DNA of 64,000 nt from NCBI RefSeq assembly GCF_029227915.1, contig NC_079882.1, positions 25,549,001 through 25,613,000 of the forward strand, written 5' to 3'. The notes beneath the pieces were generated by a model. The model made no database searches. It saw only the letters and a list, made by a program, of their open reading frames with translations, and had not been told where the DNA came from. Shown here piece by piece: positions 48,401 to 60,400 of this stretch (position 1 is its first letter; each line of letters opens with the position of its first letter). This DNA comes from Hydractinia symbiolongicarpus. Its lineage: Eukaryota; Cnidaria; Hydrozoa; Anthoathecata; Hydractiniidae. Position numbers and translations under genes: made by a program.

Positions 48401-51400
48401 TAATCGTAAAAAATATCTTTCGCGAAACAGTATATTTTATAGCAGTAGAAAAAAGAACTTGATAACGCCACAGGTGAGTACAAAAAGAAAACATTGCATT
48501 GTTACATTGCGACACGAATCGAACGTGGGCAAGCGCGTTCGAAATGAATTCGTTTAAACTTTAGTTTTTTCTTGAGACGAATGAATAACGAGTAAAGCGA
48601 AGATGTTTTTCTACTTTGTCCTTGCACTGGTAGTTGGAGTACAATCTTCTACGGTTACAGTGGAGCCATCCACATCATTCTTCGTAGTAGAATCTTCAAT
48701 GAATGTGGCGGCATCGTCGGCAGTTTCAAATGAAACTAGCGTTAGTTCAACAATGGCTTTAAATGGATCATCGGGTTCGACAACAGGTATTAAATTTTAA
48801 TTCATCTTATATCATATAAAACAAAAAGAATCCGTCAAACATAGTTTAGTCTGTTACAATCTTAGACATAATTAGTGGACAGGTATTACATCTTGTCTCC
48901 CCTCTCCCCCTTTCATAATAGTCAGTGTTTGAGTCACAACAGTGGTTGGCCTCTAAAATTCAACCTTGAAGTTGGGGAAGGGGGAAATTGAAAAGTCCAT
49001 ACATATTTTGTCCGAGATTTAACAAAATATTTTTGTTGCATCACAATACATTTAATTTCTGTATTTACAAGTTCAAGGAACAACCTCGATTCCTTCTTCA
49101 TCTTCGACTGCCCCTTCATCAACTACAGCTCAAGAAGGAACAACTTCGATTTCTCCTTCGCCAGCTACTTCTTCAAGTCCCCTTTCATCAACTGTTGGTT
49201 TAAACTTCGGCAACTTAGGAAACGATTTAACGGAATACAAGGTAAGCTACACATGTGCTACTTCAGGAGCACAAATCAAGCTTTTGCAGAGCAAAAAAAA
49301 GCATTATATTTCATTCGCAAATTAAAATCAAAAAATTTCGTGAGGCAAAAACTTTCCGGAATAAAATAAAAATAAGCCCCAGTCATTTGAGTGTGGAAAA
49401 AGATAACATGTATATATTGTTACTGAATATTTTTTAATAAAATCCTTTAAAAACTCTTGCATCTAGTAAGGCCAAGGTTGATGTGTTTCGTAGGAAAAAG
49501 TTATTTGTTTTTACGAGAATAATAATTTATAATTTTATGATATAATTAAGACTTAAGCAAACTATCGCGTGAAAAATTAATCTTTTAAAATTTTAGCAAA
49601 ATATTAACTAAATTTGATATTGTGCTCACACTTCTACTCTGCAGGTATCTTTCACGCTAAATGAAACATGGAATGCAAATTTTGCTGTTAACACGTCAAC
49701 TGCGTATCAAACAAAGGCGGCTGAAATAGTAAGCGCCTTCGATGCTTTGTACGTAAACGATTCCTACTACGTAACCACCGTCGTCAACGGGTTTACGGAA
49801 GGAAGTATTGTAGCTTCTACAACCGTCCAATTCAATTTTCCAACTGATGTCGAACCTGCAGTAAAAACAGCTAGTGCAAATAAGATCTCGTCTTCATCGT
49901 CGCAAATCGGCACTTTAACTATCGTAGCTGGTTCCACAACTCTTCAAGAAGTAATAGACGGCGTTTGGACGGGATGGACGAACACAGGTAACCCTACCCA
50001 TAGATTCTCTTGGACCAACTTGAAAAAAATTAACCCCGCAAAATAAGAACAAAACTTATTAATTTTATTTCTCATGGAGAATCTGGGAATCTATTCGCAA
50101 TAATAAATTCAAAAACATTTATCCAGCATTATTTTCTTTCTTCTTCTCTTTTTTCAAGTGGCCATAGAAGAATAAAACTGTAAATCTTTTGCACATAAAC
50201 AGAAGCTAAAAACAGCCGACCAACTGAGCCAGCTCACGCTTTTTCACATATTTTGATACTATTTTTACGTTTGTAATTTTTTATCTCGATTTGCTAAATT
50301 TTTTACCAGCGCGAAAATTAGCAAAATTACGGTTACCTTGAAAATCTTGTGAATTTACCCAGATACATTTTTTATACTTTTCTCAAACGTAAGAAAAAAA
50401 GGAAAATTAGTTGGCAGGTTTAGGTTTTTCAGTAATTTTTTCCCCAATGATTTTTGTTTTGTTTTCTACATCAACTAACTCGATTGTACCCAGGTGTTTT
50501 TCTTGTATCCGCGTACGTGAGAACCTGGGTATGGGTCTATTACGATAAAAAAAACAACAACGTACAAGTCTTAAAAATCTTGACAGTGTTAAAATTAGAA
50601 TACACCTAGAACTAAATATAATTTAATTGTGAATTTCAACTTCGACAGTCTAATTTTATATAAAACGATATAGATTGAGAAACATGTCATCAAATTACTT
50701 TCTCGCTAAATTCGGGATATTTAATTGTCGCAAAATGATTTTCGCGAAAGTTAGTTCTCGCGAAAATTAATTCAGGTACGAAGATGTACATCAGAGAAAT
50801 TAAAAAACGTTGCCGATATTTCGATTTCAGGTTCTTGCAACAGTGACACACTCAAACAGACGCAAACTAGAAGTTGCACCGGACCGTTTGGAGGTGGCAG
50901 TCCTTGCAGCGGATCCACCACACAAGAGATTACTTGCGTTCCTTCAGATGCTACTGCACATGTCGTTTCAAGCGTTTTAATATCAACTGGCCTTCTTTTC
51001 TTTACTACACTTTGTATGTAACAGCTGACCAAATACAGTATATTATTACCATGTTATTTCTTTTAGTTAAACTTGTATCTGTTGTTGTCAATATTAACAT
51101 AGAAGTTTTTTCACTGCTTTTTACTAAAACGTACCACCGAGTTTCGTTTGTAAAGAAGATATTACACCTCTGTTTTGTACATATCGGCATTTTTATTATA
51201 TAGATGGTAGAAATTTTTGCGTAATATATTTCCCAAAAAATATTGATTTTTGCGAATCAAGATTTTTTTAAGGAAAATATTTTCGAATAAAAGGCAAATT
51301 TCACGGAAAATAATTATGTGGGGTTAATTGAAATTTTAAAGTGCTGATCTACGCATAATAATAATTCAAAAATTTTTCCATCCATGAAATTAATCCAAAC

Positions 51401-54400
51401 TTTCCCGGTTACTTATATTTGTCGCAGGCAAAAAGTTAAATTTGACATTTATCACCTCAACAAGCTCTATCTAGTCGTGAAAGTTCTTTGAATAATTTTG
51501 ATGTAAACCAGCATGGTTTGATTTGTAAATGTCTTTATAAAAAAGTACACCGCCCGTTAGTCAGAGGATCATAAAAGTCCTCCTTTTTGTTTATATTTAA
51601 CCTATGAAGAGCGTTGCTTCAGAAATCACCTTAGGATCCTTGGTTCTTCTTTACGTTTCTGGGTCCTGGTTTTCCGGTATGCCATCGTCTATAAATTTCT
51701 TTCCACTTTTTTCCCACCAAATATTTTTATCAAAAAATGATTCATCGATCGAAAAAACGGCGGATCGCACGATCTGCGAAATATTTAGGTTTTCGCAGTG
51801 ATTTAATTTTTACTTTCGCAGAAAAAGTGTACAAAGATTTAGGTTAAAAATTCGGATAAGTCAACAGTGATGCGTTAACAAAAAGCTGCTTTTAAATTTA
51901 AATCTAAGTAGTTATCTGCTTGCTTTTTCACCGGATTTCACCGGATGAGGTAAATTCCCCACTGCAAGTTATAGCGAGCTGCAATTTTGCCGCACTTAAT
52001 CGCTACTTAATCAACCAACATTATATAAATATATATTTCGTATATTACTCACTAAGATAAATTCACACTAAAAACGCAGTTCCTTGCGTCACAGCACGTC
52101 GCTGCATGACTTTTGCACTTATTTGTTCACATAAAATTTCAAAATACTTCGTTTAATTTTTGTATATTATAGAAAAAAATTCTAGAATAAGAATGAAAAA
52201 TGCTCATTTCAGCATGCGGCAACGCAAAACGCTGCGGAAAGTTTGTATTCGATCCAAACTTGCCGCAGCGTCATGCGGCAGACTGAAAGTGAGTATACGT
52301 CATTTAGCGGCTATTATATATGGTTAAAACGCGCCGCGACGCATAACTTTTTTTTCAGTGTGAATTTGGCATGAGTCCATAGGTATCAACTTGAGATGTG
52401 ATATCATTTGTAAATAGTAAATAATTTTGCCTAATATTTTTTCAAATCCAGTTCAGATGATCATAAACGAGTTTCTTATAAAACAAAATCGTGTATTGCA
52501 ACAAAAAAACTTGAAAAGTTGTGAGAGCCCTGGGAAGACCGCCCCTTACGGGAGGGGTTTGTACAAAGTGAAGTGAATGGCAAATGAAATTATCACAGCA
52601 TGCGCAGTTTAGTTTTTTTTTTTTTTGCTTTAAAAAATTCGATTTGCAGAAAAGTAAAACTGCCTACTTTTTAGCGGCGAAATATTTCGCTGTATACTTC
52701 TACCTAATCAAAACGCAATCTTCAGTGTTTATTCTTAGAAAAATTCATTACTGGAAAGAATTTAAAAATAACTGTTTTGTTTTAATACTATGTGTTTATG
52801 TTTCTTGCGGAAATCAAAAATATATTTCTTAGCTAATTCACCGACGAATTTACCATCTACAATTTGCTTTAAGGATATTTTTAAAAATTTATTCACCACT
52901 CACCTTCATAACGAGGGTATTTATAAGCTTCCCAACAAATGCTGCAGTGCTTTCTGAAGAACGTGGATCCAACAGTTTACATGTGACTTGCACAACGTAA
53001 TACAGCCCGTTTTGACCAGACCCGTCTTGCCTACAATATTTTTATAATGCACTTATTTCTTTCCTGAAAAAGTTATAAATTTATTGTAAAAAAATTAATG
53101 AACACAGAATGTGAAGTAACTCTATACCATGAAAATACATGATCTGTCGCACAGGACACAAATGCTCTAATACACTCTCCACCATTCTAGAAATTACAAA
53201 AAACGAAAACACATTAGGATAACACCTACTAAATAAAATGTCAAGATTTAGACTTTTTATATCTTCGGTCTACGTTTATCTTAGATGTTTAAATTACGCC
53301 TTGAATATGTGCGTCCCGTTTTCACAAGCACCGTGTCCTTGTAACATGTACCCGGAATGGTTTCCTGGATCTAGCTGATTGGTTCATGGTTCTTGTTCTC
53401 CTTTTGGCAAAATTTGGCATAATGACAGGAGAATGATATTAAAATGCTGTTTTCGTCACCTAAAGACCGTTTTATGCCAACAAATAGAACTGATTGATGC
53501 CTAAATGTTTTGGCCTACTTTGGTCCAAAAACTAAAGCTACTTCGCTTTTTTAAAAAAATTGCTACTGACAAAAAAAGTATGCTGGACAAGATTATTTTT
53601 ATGTTATCCAAGTATAGTTATAGGCCGAAATTTGGCAAAATCACAAACAATCATGGTGATATAATAATTTTCATTCTTTGTCACCTAGATTTCTCATTAT
53701 CACATTAATCCTCCAATCCTCCTTACAATTCTGTGTGCATTAAAAGCGTGATTTTTCAGCCACATCGGCGTCTTGTTTTATGTATTGGTCCGAAAAAGGT
53801 TTGCTTTCAAAAATATTTTAAAATTTGCTTTTCGAAGTGATAGATCTGTCATCGTAGGTTTCAAAATTAATGATCATAAAAAGTTAATTTTAGAAAAGAC
53901 TTATTCTAGCGAATTTCTACAATATTCGCATTGAGTGTCACAAATCTTTTTGTTGACTCTTCCGTTAATATTATTCGGAATATTTATACATGATTTAACA
54001 ACTTTACCTTTGGAAACACTGTTCTCAATGTGGGTCCTTTGTTCTGAATATACACATTAGGTATACACCGGCAGTGCCTACCCAATTTCCCTCACATGGC
54101 ATGGGTTGACCTGTAGCTGTGTAAAGGCACTTGCCTAACATGCCTGCGCTGTGAACCGAACCACGGATCTTGTGATTGGGAAACTCCATAACCACTCGGC
54201 TACGCGCATTTCGTTATTTCTCACTAAAGTTTCTCCTACATCATGCTTGTTTGTTTGATAAATAATAATAACAACCCGCAAATATATTTTAGGGTACTCC
54301 CCCCCAACAAAACAAAAAACAAACAAAATTATCTTGCCATTAAATCTCAAAATATAAATTCCAGTATTCAAGCTTACCTGTATAACGGCTTCATCATCAC

Positions 54401-57400
54401 TATCAATGACTTTTTTTACTGCGATCGGAAACGAACGTTTCACAAAGGTCTCTCCCAAAGGTTTCGGACCATTCCGAATTATCACGGTAAGGATGTCCAA
54501 TGTCGGCTGTAAAAGGTAAAATAAATGGAACTGCTTATACCATGTAACTTACGAATAACGTTTTTCATTACACTATTGCAAAGATGTATCACTTCTTTTT
54601 ATCGTGACAAGAATTAGAGGGGTACAACACACAAGTTAAGCTTTGTTGAATTAACATTTTTACAAGTTGGGCGCATCAGGTAAGTTCAAGTTATGACATT
54701 AAAAACAATTTTAAAACTATGAAATGGAATGTTTGATTTCAGTCCACAGTGTATCCTCCTGATCACAAGGGTAGTTTAAGGTGACAAAGCTTGTTATAAT
54801 AATACACGTGCTAAAAGACCTGATTAACTTGATAATAAAAACAAAAGAATAAAAAGGCATTTAAAAATAATGATAACATCCCACTCGTTTATCATTCCCA
54901 CTTTTATTTTTGCCACAGTATTTTTAAAAATTTGGAAAAATTGTCGATCTTTGTGACCGAGTAACAGTAACAATAGGTCAGAGAATGGCACTGCTAGATA
55001 AGGAGAGCTGGTAATAAACCTTTTTAGCATACTTACAGCAACTATAATTGTTGGAATCTTATCTGGTGGTGCCTCCAAAATACTTAATAAAGTTGGGACA
55101 GTTTTCTCTAAAACAATCTAAAAGTATAAGACAAAGATGTAAAATAAAATAAATCAACTTAGTGATGTGTATTTCGGAATTTCACTTACTTGGAAACAGC
55201 TTGGTGTTTTAGCTAATTCACCAATCAGATCCTCAATTAGCGGATTTAAGTGATGATCTAAAAAATAATTTGCAAAATAAATTAATACATTTTTACAACA
55301 TCCTTGTACGATTTCTTCAAAAAAATACAACTGACCTGTGCCATATTTTAAAAATAATGCGTTTGCTAGAGGTACCAGATTACCAGCATTTACTAATTTT
55401 GAAGTAAATTCAGCATTTACCTGTAAAAACAAAGGCTAACAATGAAACAAAATTGATTTTTAAATATATACCAAAAAATTCCAGACGTTTGAAACAAGAA
55501 AGATTTTTACATACGTTAACCACAATATTTAGCGTTTGTAAAGAAATAGCCAACACACTTTCTGTAAACTGAGTAGCCATGGAAATCAAGCCAGCACCAA
55601 TAGATTCCAGATGTGGATGCAGAAGAATTGATTTGTCAGCGTTTTTTAAATAATCACAAAAACTAAATGAGAGAAATGCTCGCAGTCGACTAAATAATGG
55701 AACATAATCAAAATCCAAAGTGTTATGGTGCGAAGTTGATTCCCCTGTAGAATGAATATTTAAGTAAGAAAAACAAACATACCAAAATAAAGACTTGACA
55801 GCAAATACTCGTAAAACTGTATTTTGTGTTTCTTGTAGGGCTGCCACAGTTGCATGTAAAAACCTAAAAAATAAATAAGAAACAATTACAGTACAATGTA
55901 TAATTATTGTTTAATCAATCAAGAAAACAAATAAGCAAAAATTTGGTTACACACTCAGCCACAACTGGTTAATACACTTGTACTTACGTTGATATTTTGT
56001 CATCAGAAAGGATTGATACAAATCTACTACTCGTCCAAAACGACTGTCCAAGAAGAAATGGCGGTGCTAAATTAAATAGCCTGATTTAGTGCTTAAACCT
56101 CGCTGTTAAAAATACCATAATTAAGGAACAAAACACGCTGTGCGCTATATTTAAATTCTGAAATTACTTGTGGTGTGGTGTGGTCATAAAAAGTCTCAAA
56201 CACTTCAATATTAAAGGTAAATTTATTTTTCTGACATTTTGCTGTTCACACTTTTTAGCAGGTCATCAAAAAAATATATGGTATGCGATTATCACCTCAT
56301 CCATCCATGAAGTGCTAATCTAATGAGATTATGGTGACAGTGGTGTGCTTATCAGGCATAGATAACGTGAAATGTGTAACAAGAAATAATTGTGAAAAAA
56401 AGTGAAATATATGCAAAACCATTTATTTTATACTCTGCCTAATTATGAATTTGGCGAATATCACCAAAGTTGAGTGTTACAAGACAGAAAAAGTGGATGC
56501 TATGCATTATTATTTACTCTTACAGTTAGTATCAGTTTAGAAGGAGTGTTAGTTATATCTTGCCAAAATAAGAAGTATACCTTCTCCACAGCAGGATGAA
56601 ATTAAAAATTCAGTTAAAAAAATTTTGAAATCATCCTTTAATTCACCATTTTCTAGCTTTTCTATAATTGTGTTTTGAATATAACCCAGTGATAGCAAGC
56701 AGACTTCATGGTATTTCCACCTACAAAAAAATTTCAGTATTAACATATAATTTATGAAAAGACTGGTAAGCAAAAACAAACATAAAAATAACAAACTAAC
56801 CAGTTACCATCTCCTTGTGAGCGTAGTTCATCACCCTTTTGTTTCAGACGAGCAACAGCTGTACACAACTTTTCCCCTGCATTTTTAAATTTTTCACACA
56901 ACGTCTGTAATACAATGTATAATTTTTTTATCAATGAGTGAATGAATGAATGAATTAGTGGATCAATTAATCAATCAATGGAGGTGTCAACTTACAAGTA
57001 TTAAATATTGCGCTGATATCCTTACAGAGTATGATAATGTTTCTTCATCTTCATCTTCGACAAACTGGTTGGGATCATTTGACCAAAGTTCAATCTGGTG
57101 GAAATAGAAAAAATATGAAAATATATCTAATGTCTGAAGCTATTTTTGTTGTAAGGAACATTAACAAGAGTAGAAAAAAACTTTTATGAATTAGCAAATT
57201 TGGAGAAATAGCATAACTTTTAATGAAATCTTAACTGGCAAATCTTTAACTGGGAATGGTTGTTGTGAAATTTTCCTATTTACAGAGGTTTTGAATGTTG
57301 CTTAACTTTTTTTCGTCAAATCACTTTTAATTCTTAACACATACATTTTGAGCATTAGAGTGTTTAGGGATTAAAGTTATTAAAATTATGAACTAGTCAA

Positions 57401-60400
57401 TAGACACTTTATTCACATGAACGATAAAAAAAATAATCGATTTTAAACATTTTTGATCAAGAACATGTGTATAATATCATAGGCTTTTAACGAACGGTTA
57501 CAGAGATATGGAGTTTTAAACTTTTTTGTTAATTTCATCTGAAACGGGTAACTTCGTCCAGCTTAAGATTATTAGGCCCAAATTCTGAGTGGATCATCCT
57601 GCCTACTGCAAAATTTGTTTAGACTGTGAAAAACTTTGGTCTCTAATGGATTTTGATTTACTAAATGATGTCAATATTTTCCAAAAAAAGGAAACCAAAA
57701 TGTCATTATCACTCACTTGTTCATCAGTGATCTGCATGTAAACCATTGTAAAAAACAAAATCTGCTCCAAATACTCATTTACTGTTTTTTTAAATTTCGG
57801 AGTCTCTACTAACGCAGAAATAAATTCAAATACACTGAAGACCAAATTCTCGAAGCTCAGTATTTCACCTAAAGTCAAAAAAAAAGTTTCATATTACTGG
57901 AAGGTAATTTACATGGAAGAAACTTAAGAACAGTCATATGTTATTGCTCTTTGATATCGCTGAAACATTACACTTGTGCAGATTCTGATGTTTGATTGTC
58001 AGATTTGAATGCCTTATACACATTTTCATATATAAGTGTGTCAATATAAAAAATGTTGCATTAATAACAATGGTCAAGGAAAGCTTTAATAAAAAATTCA
58101 AAATCAAAATGACACTTAATACTTTGATTAGTAGGTATTCCAACAGACACAAAAATAAAACGTTCAAAGCTTTGGTCTCACCATCTTCATCTACAAGATC
58201 TTCTGATGGATCAATACAGTTCACAGTTGTTTTAACGTATCTATCTACACTGTCAGTAAATATGGACCACACAGGTGGTAAAATATTTGGCATGTAATTA
58301 AAAAGTGTTTTTGGGAAGTCTTTGACAAGTATCTCTAAGGCCTAGAAAAACAAAATAAATAAATAAATAAATAAACAAAAAAACCTTTTGTTGGCTAGAA
58401 GAATAAAGATGAAAATAAAAACTATTATTGATTAATGTGTTAATTATGCACCTTTAGTATTTCCATTTTAAAACCACAATCTGATGTTGGTCCATCTGGT
58501 GTACTGAGTTGTTGACTGCAAGTATTAAGAAAGTCAGGAAGGTAGGGATGTAAGTGCTGTTTATCGATGCCCTAAAACATAAATGTGATTAAAAAACTAT
58601 GAAAAGTATCATCTACAAAAAATGTATATTAATTTAATATATACCTTGTAAACCTTTTTCATGAGGCCAATTAGGCCTGCTATTATGGAGAAAATGTGTG
58701 CTGCTCTGGCACTTGTTCTAATTCCGTAAACCTAAAAAAAAAATTCCCTAATATCACAAAAATTTAGTGGTCGTTTTTTTAATATTGTTAATTGTTGCTG
58801 GGTTTGCCAGGTTTTATCTTTCTAATTTTTTTTCTAATGCAACTTGAAAGGATTTAAGAACAAACCTCTGGATTAGCAAATATCTTTAACATTTCTGGGA
58901 ATATAACAGGTGCTACATGTGGAATTTGCAAGTCTGTTACTTCTCCTGCTAACTCTATAAAGTTAAGACAGAATTGGAAATTACTTCAAATAATAATAAA
59001 ACACATTCCACTGTATCAGTTGCATTCACTACCTGTAAAAACTCTCATAGCTCCATGAATAATGTTTGCATTCATACTATGAAGTGCTTCCATTAACAAA
59101 GGAAACAATTCTGGCCAAGCATCAGGCCAATCGAAAGATGCGATTCTTGATATAGCATATGCCTATGACAAGTAATATGCAAGAAATTATATTTTGATCA
59201 ATCATTTTAAAAGAATATTGATGATGTATTTCATTATTCCTCTATCACAAATTCTGCTCAAGTAAATGTTTCTTTTCTTCTACCAAGTTTTTACTTTTTT
59301 GCAATGTGTTAACGGTTGTGCCAAGCAACTTTTTAGAAGAAACAATATGAAATAATCATTTATAGTGAAGCAAGGTGGTTTTCACAGTTTGGCATGGCAC
59401 ATCTGCCATTATTGTTTGGCATCTATAATTCTTGTACTATAGCATCAAATTAATGTAAAGACTTTCTTTTTTAAAAATTAAATCCTCTTCTTAACCAACT
59501 AAATTTTCTTCCAGTATGTTTCATTATACTATTTCCGTGTAGAACAAACATCAAGAAAATAATTATTTTCTTCTAGCTAAAATAGCACCTTATCATTTTT
59601 TTTAAAAAATCTTAATAATAGCCTTTCTGTGTTATTATTTAGCATTTGATAGCCATGCACGTCATCATCATCATCATCATTCTCGGCTTAACGTCCGTTT
59701 TCCATGCTAGCATGGGTTGGACGGGGTATATTAATGACCCTCTTCCAATCTGATCTAGACTGTGTTAGATCTAAACTCAACTTCCTCTCTATCAAGTCTG
59801 TCCTTATAACCTCCTGCCAAGTCTTTCTCGGTCTGCCTCTGGGCTTTGCCCCAGGAAATATCAAGTCTCTACACTTTCTTACCCAATTATCCTCCTCCAT
59901 TCTTTCCAAGTGCCCCAGCCAATTCAATCTTCTTATCTGGATAACATCTTTAATTCTACGGAGACTTAGCCTGCTTCTTAGCTCATCTGAACTCTTTCTG
60001 TCTCTCAGACTGGCATTACACATCCACCTAACCATTCTCATATCATTCCTTTCTAGACGGTCAAGATCTTCCTGCTTCACTGCCCATGTCTCACTACCGT
60101 ACAACATAACACTTCTTACACAGGCTTCATACAACCTACCTTTTACATCAATTGACAGGACTCTGCTAGTCAACAAAGGAAGTAACTCTCTGAACTTTTT
60201 CCAAGCAGAACCTATCCTGCAAGTAACACTTCCTCCAACACCCCCTTCACTGCCCAACATATCACCTAAGTAATAGAAGTTCTCAACTATCTCTAACGAG
60301 CCACTGTTGTACATCATTAAAGCTGGAAATACTTCATTCTCTATAATCTCACCTTTGCAACGCTTGCATACAAACTGTATGTCAGCTCTTAACCTTCCAC

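Noticed and set aside
54148-54209. Functional Leu/Ser tRNA on the minus strand
   Set aside because: The variable arm and acceptor pairing are not evident and SINE-like sequence continues past the B box.
59704-60273. Plus-strand 189-codon frame
   Set aside because: Antisense shadow of the LINE reverse-transcriptase frame.
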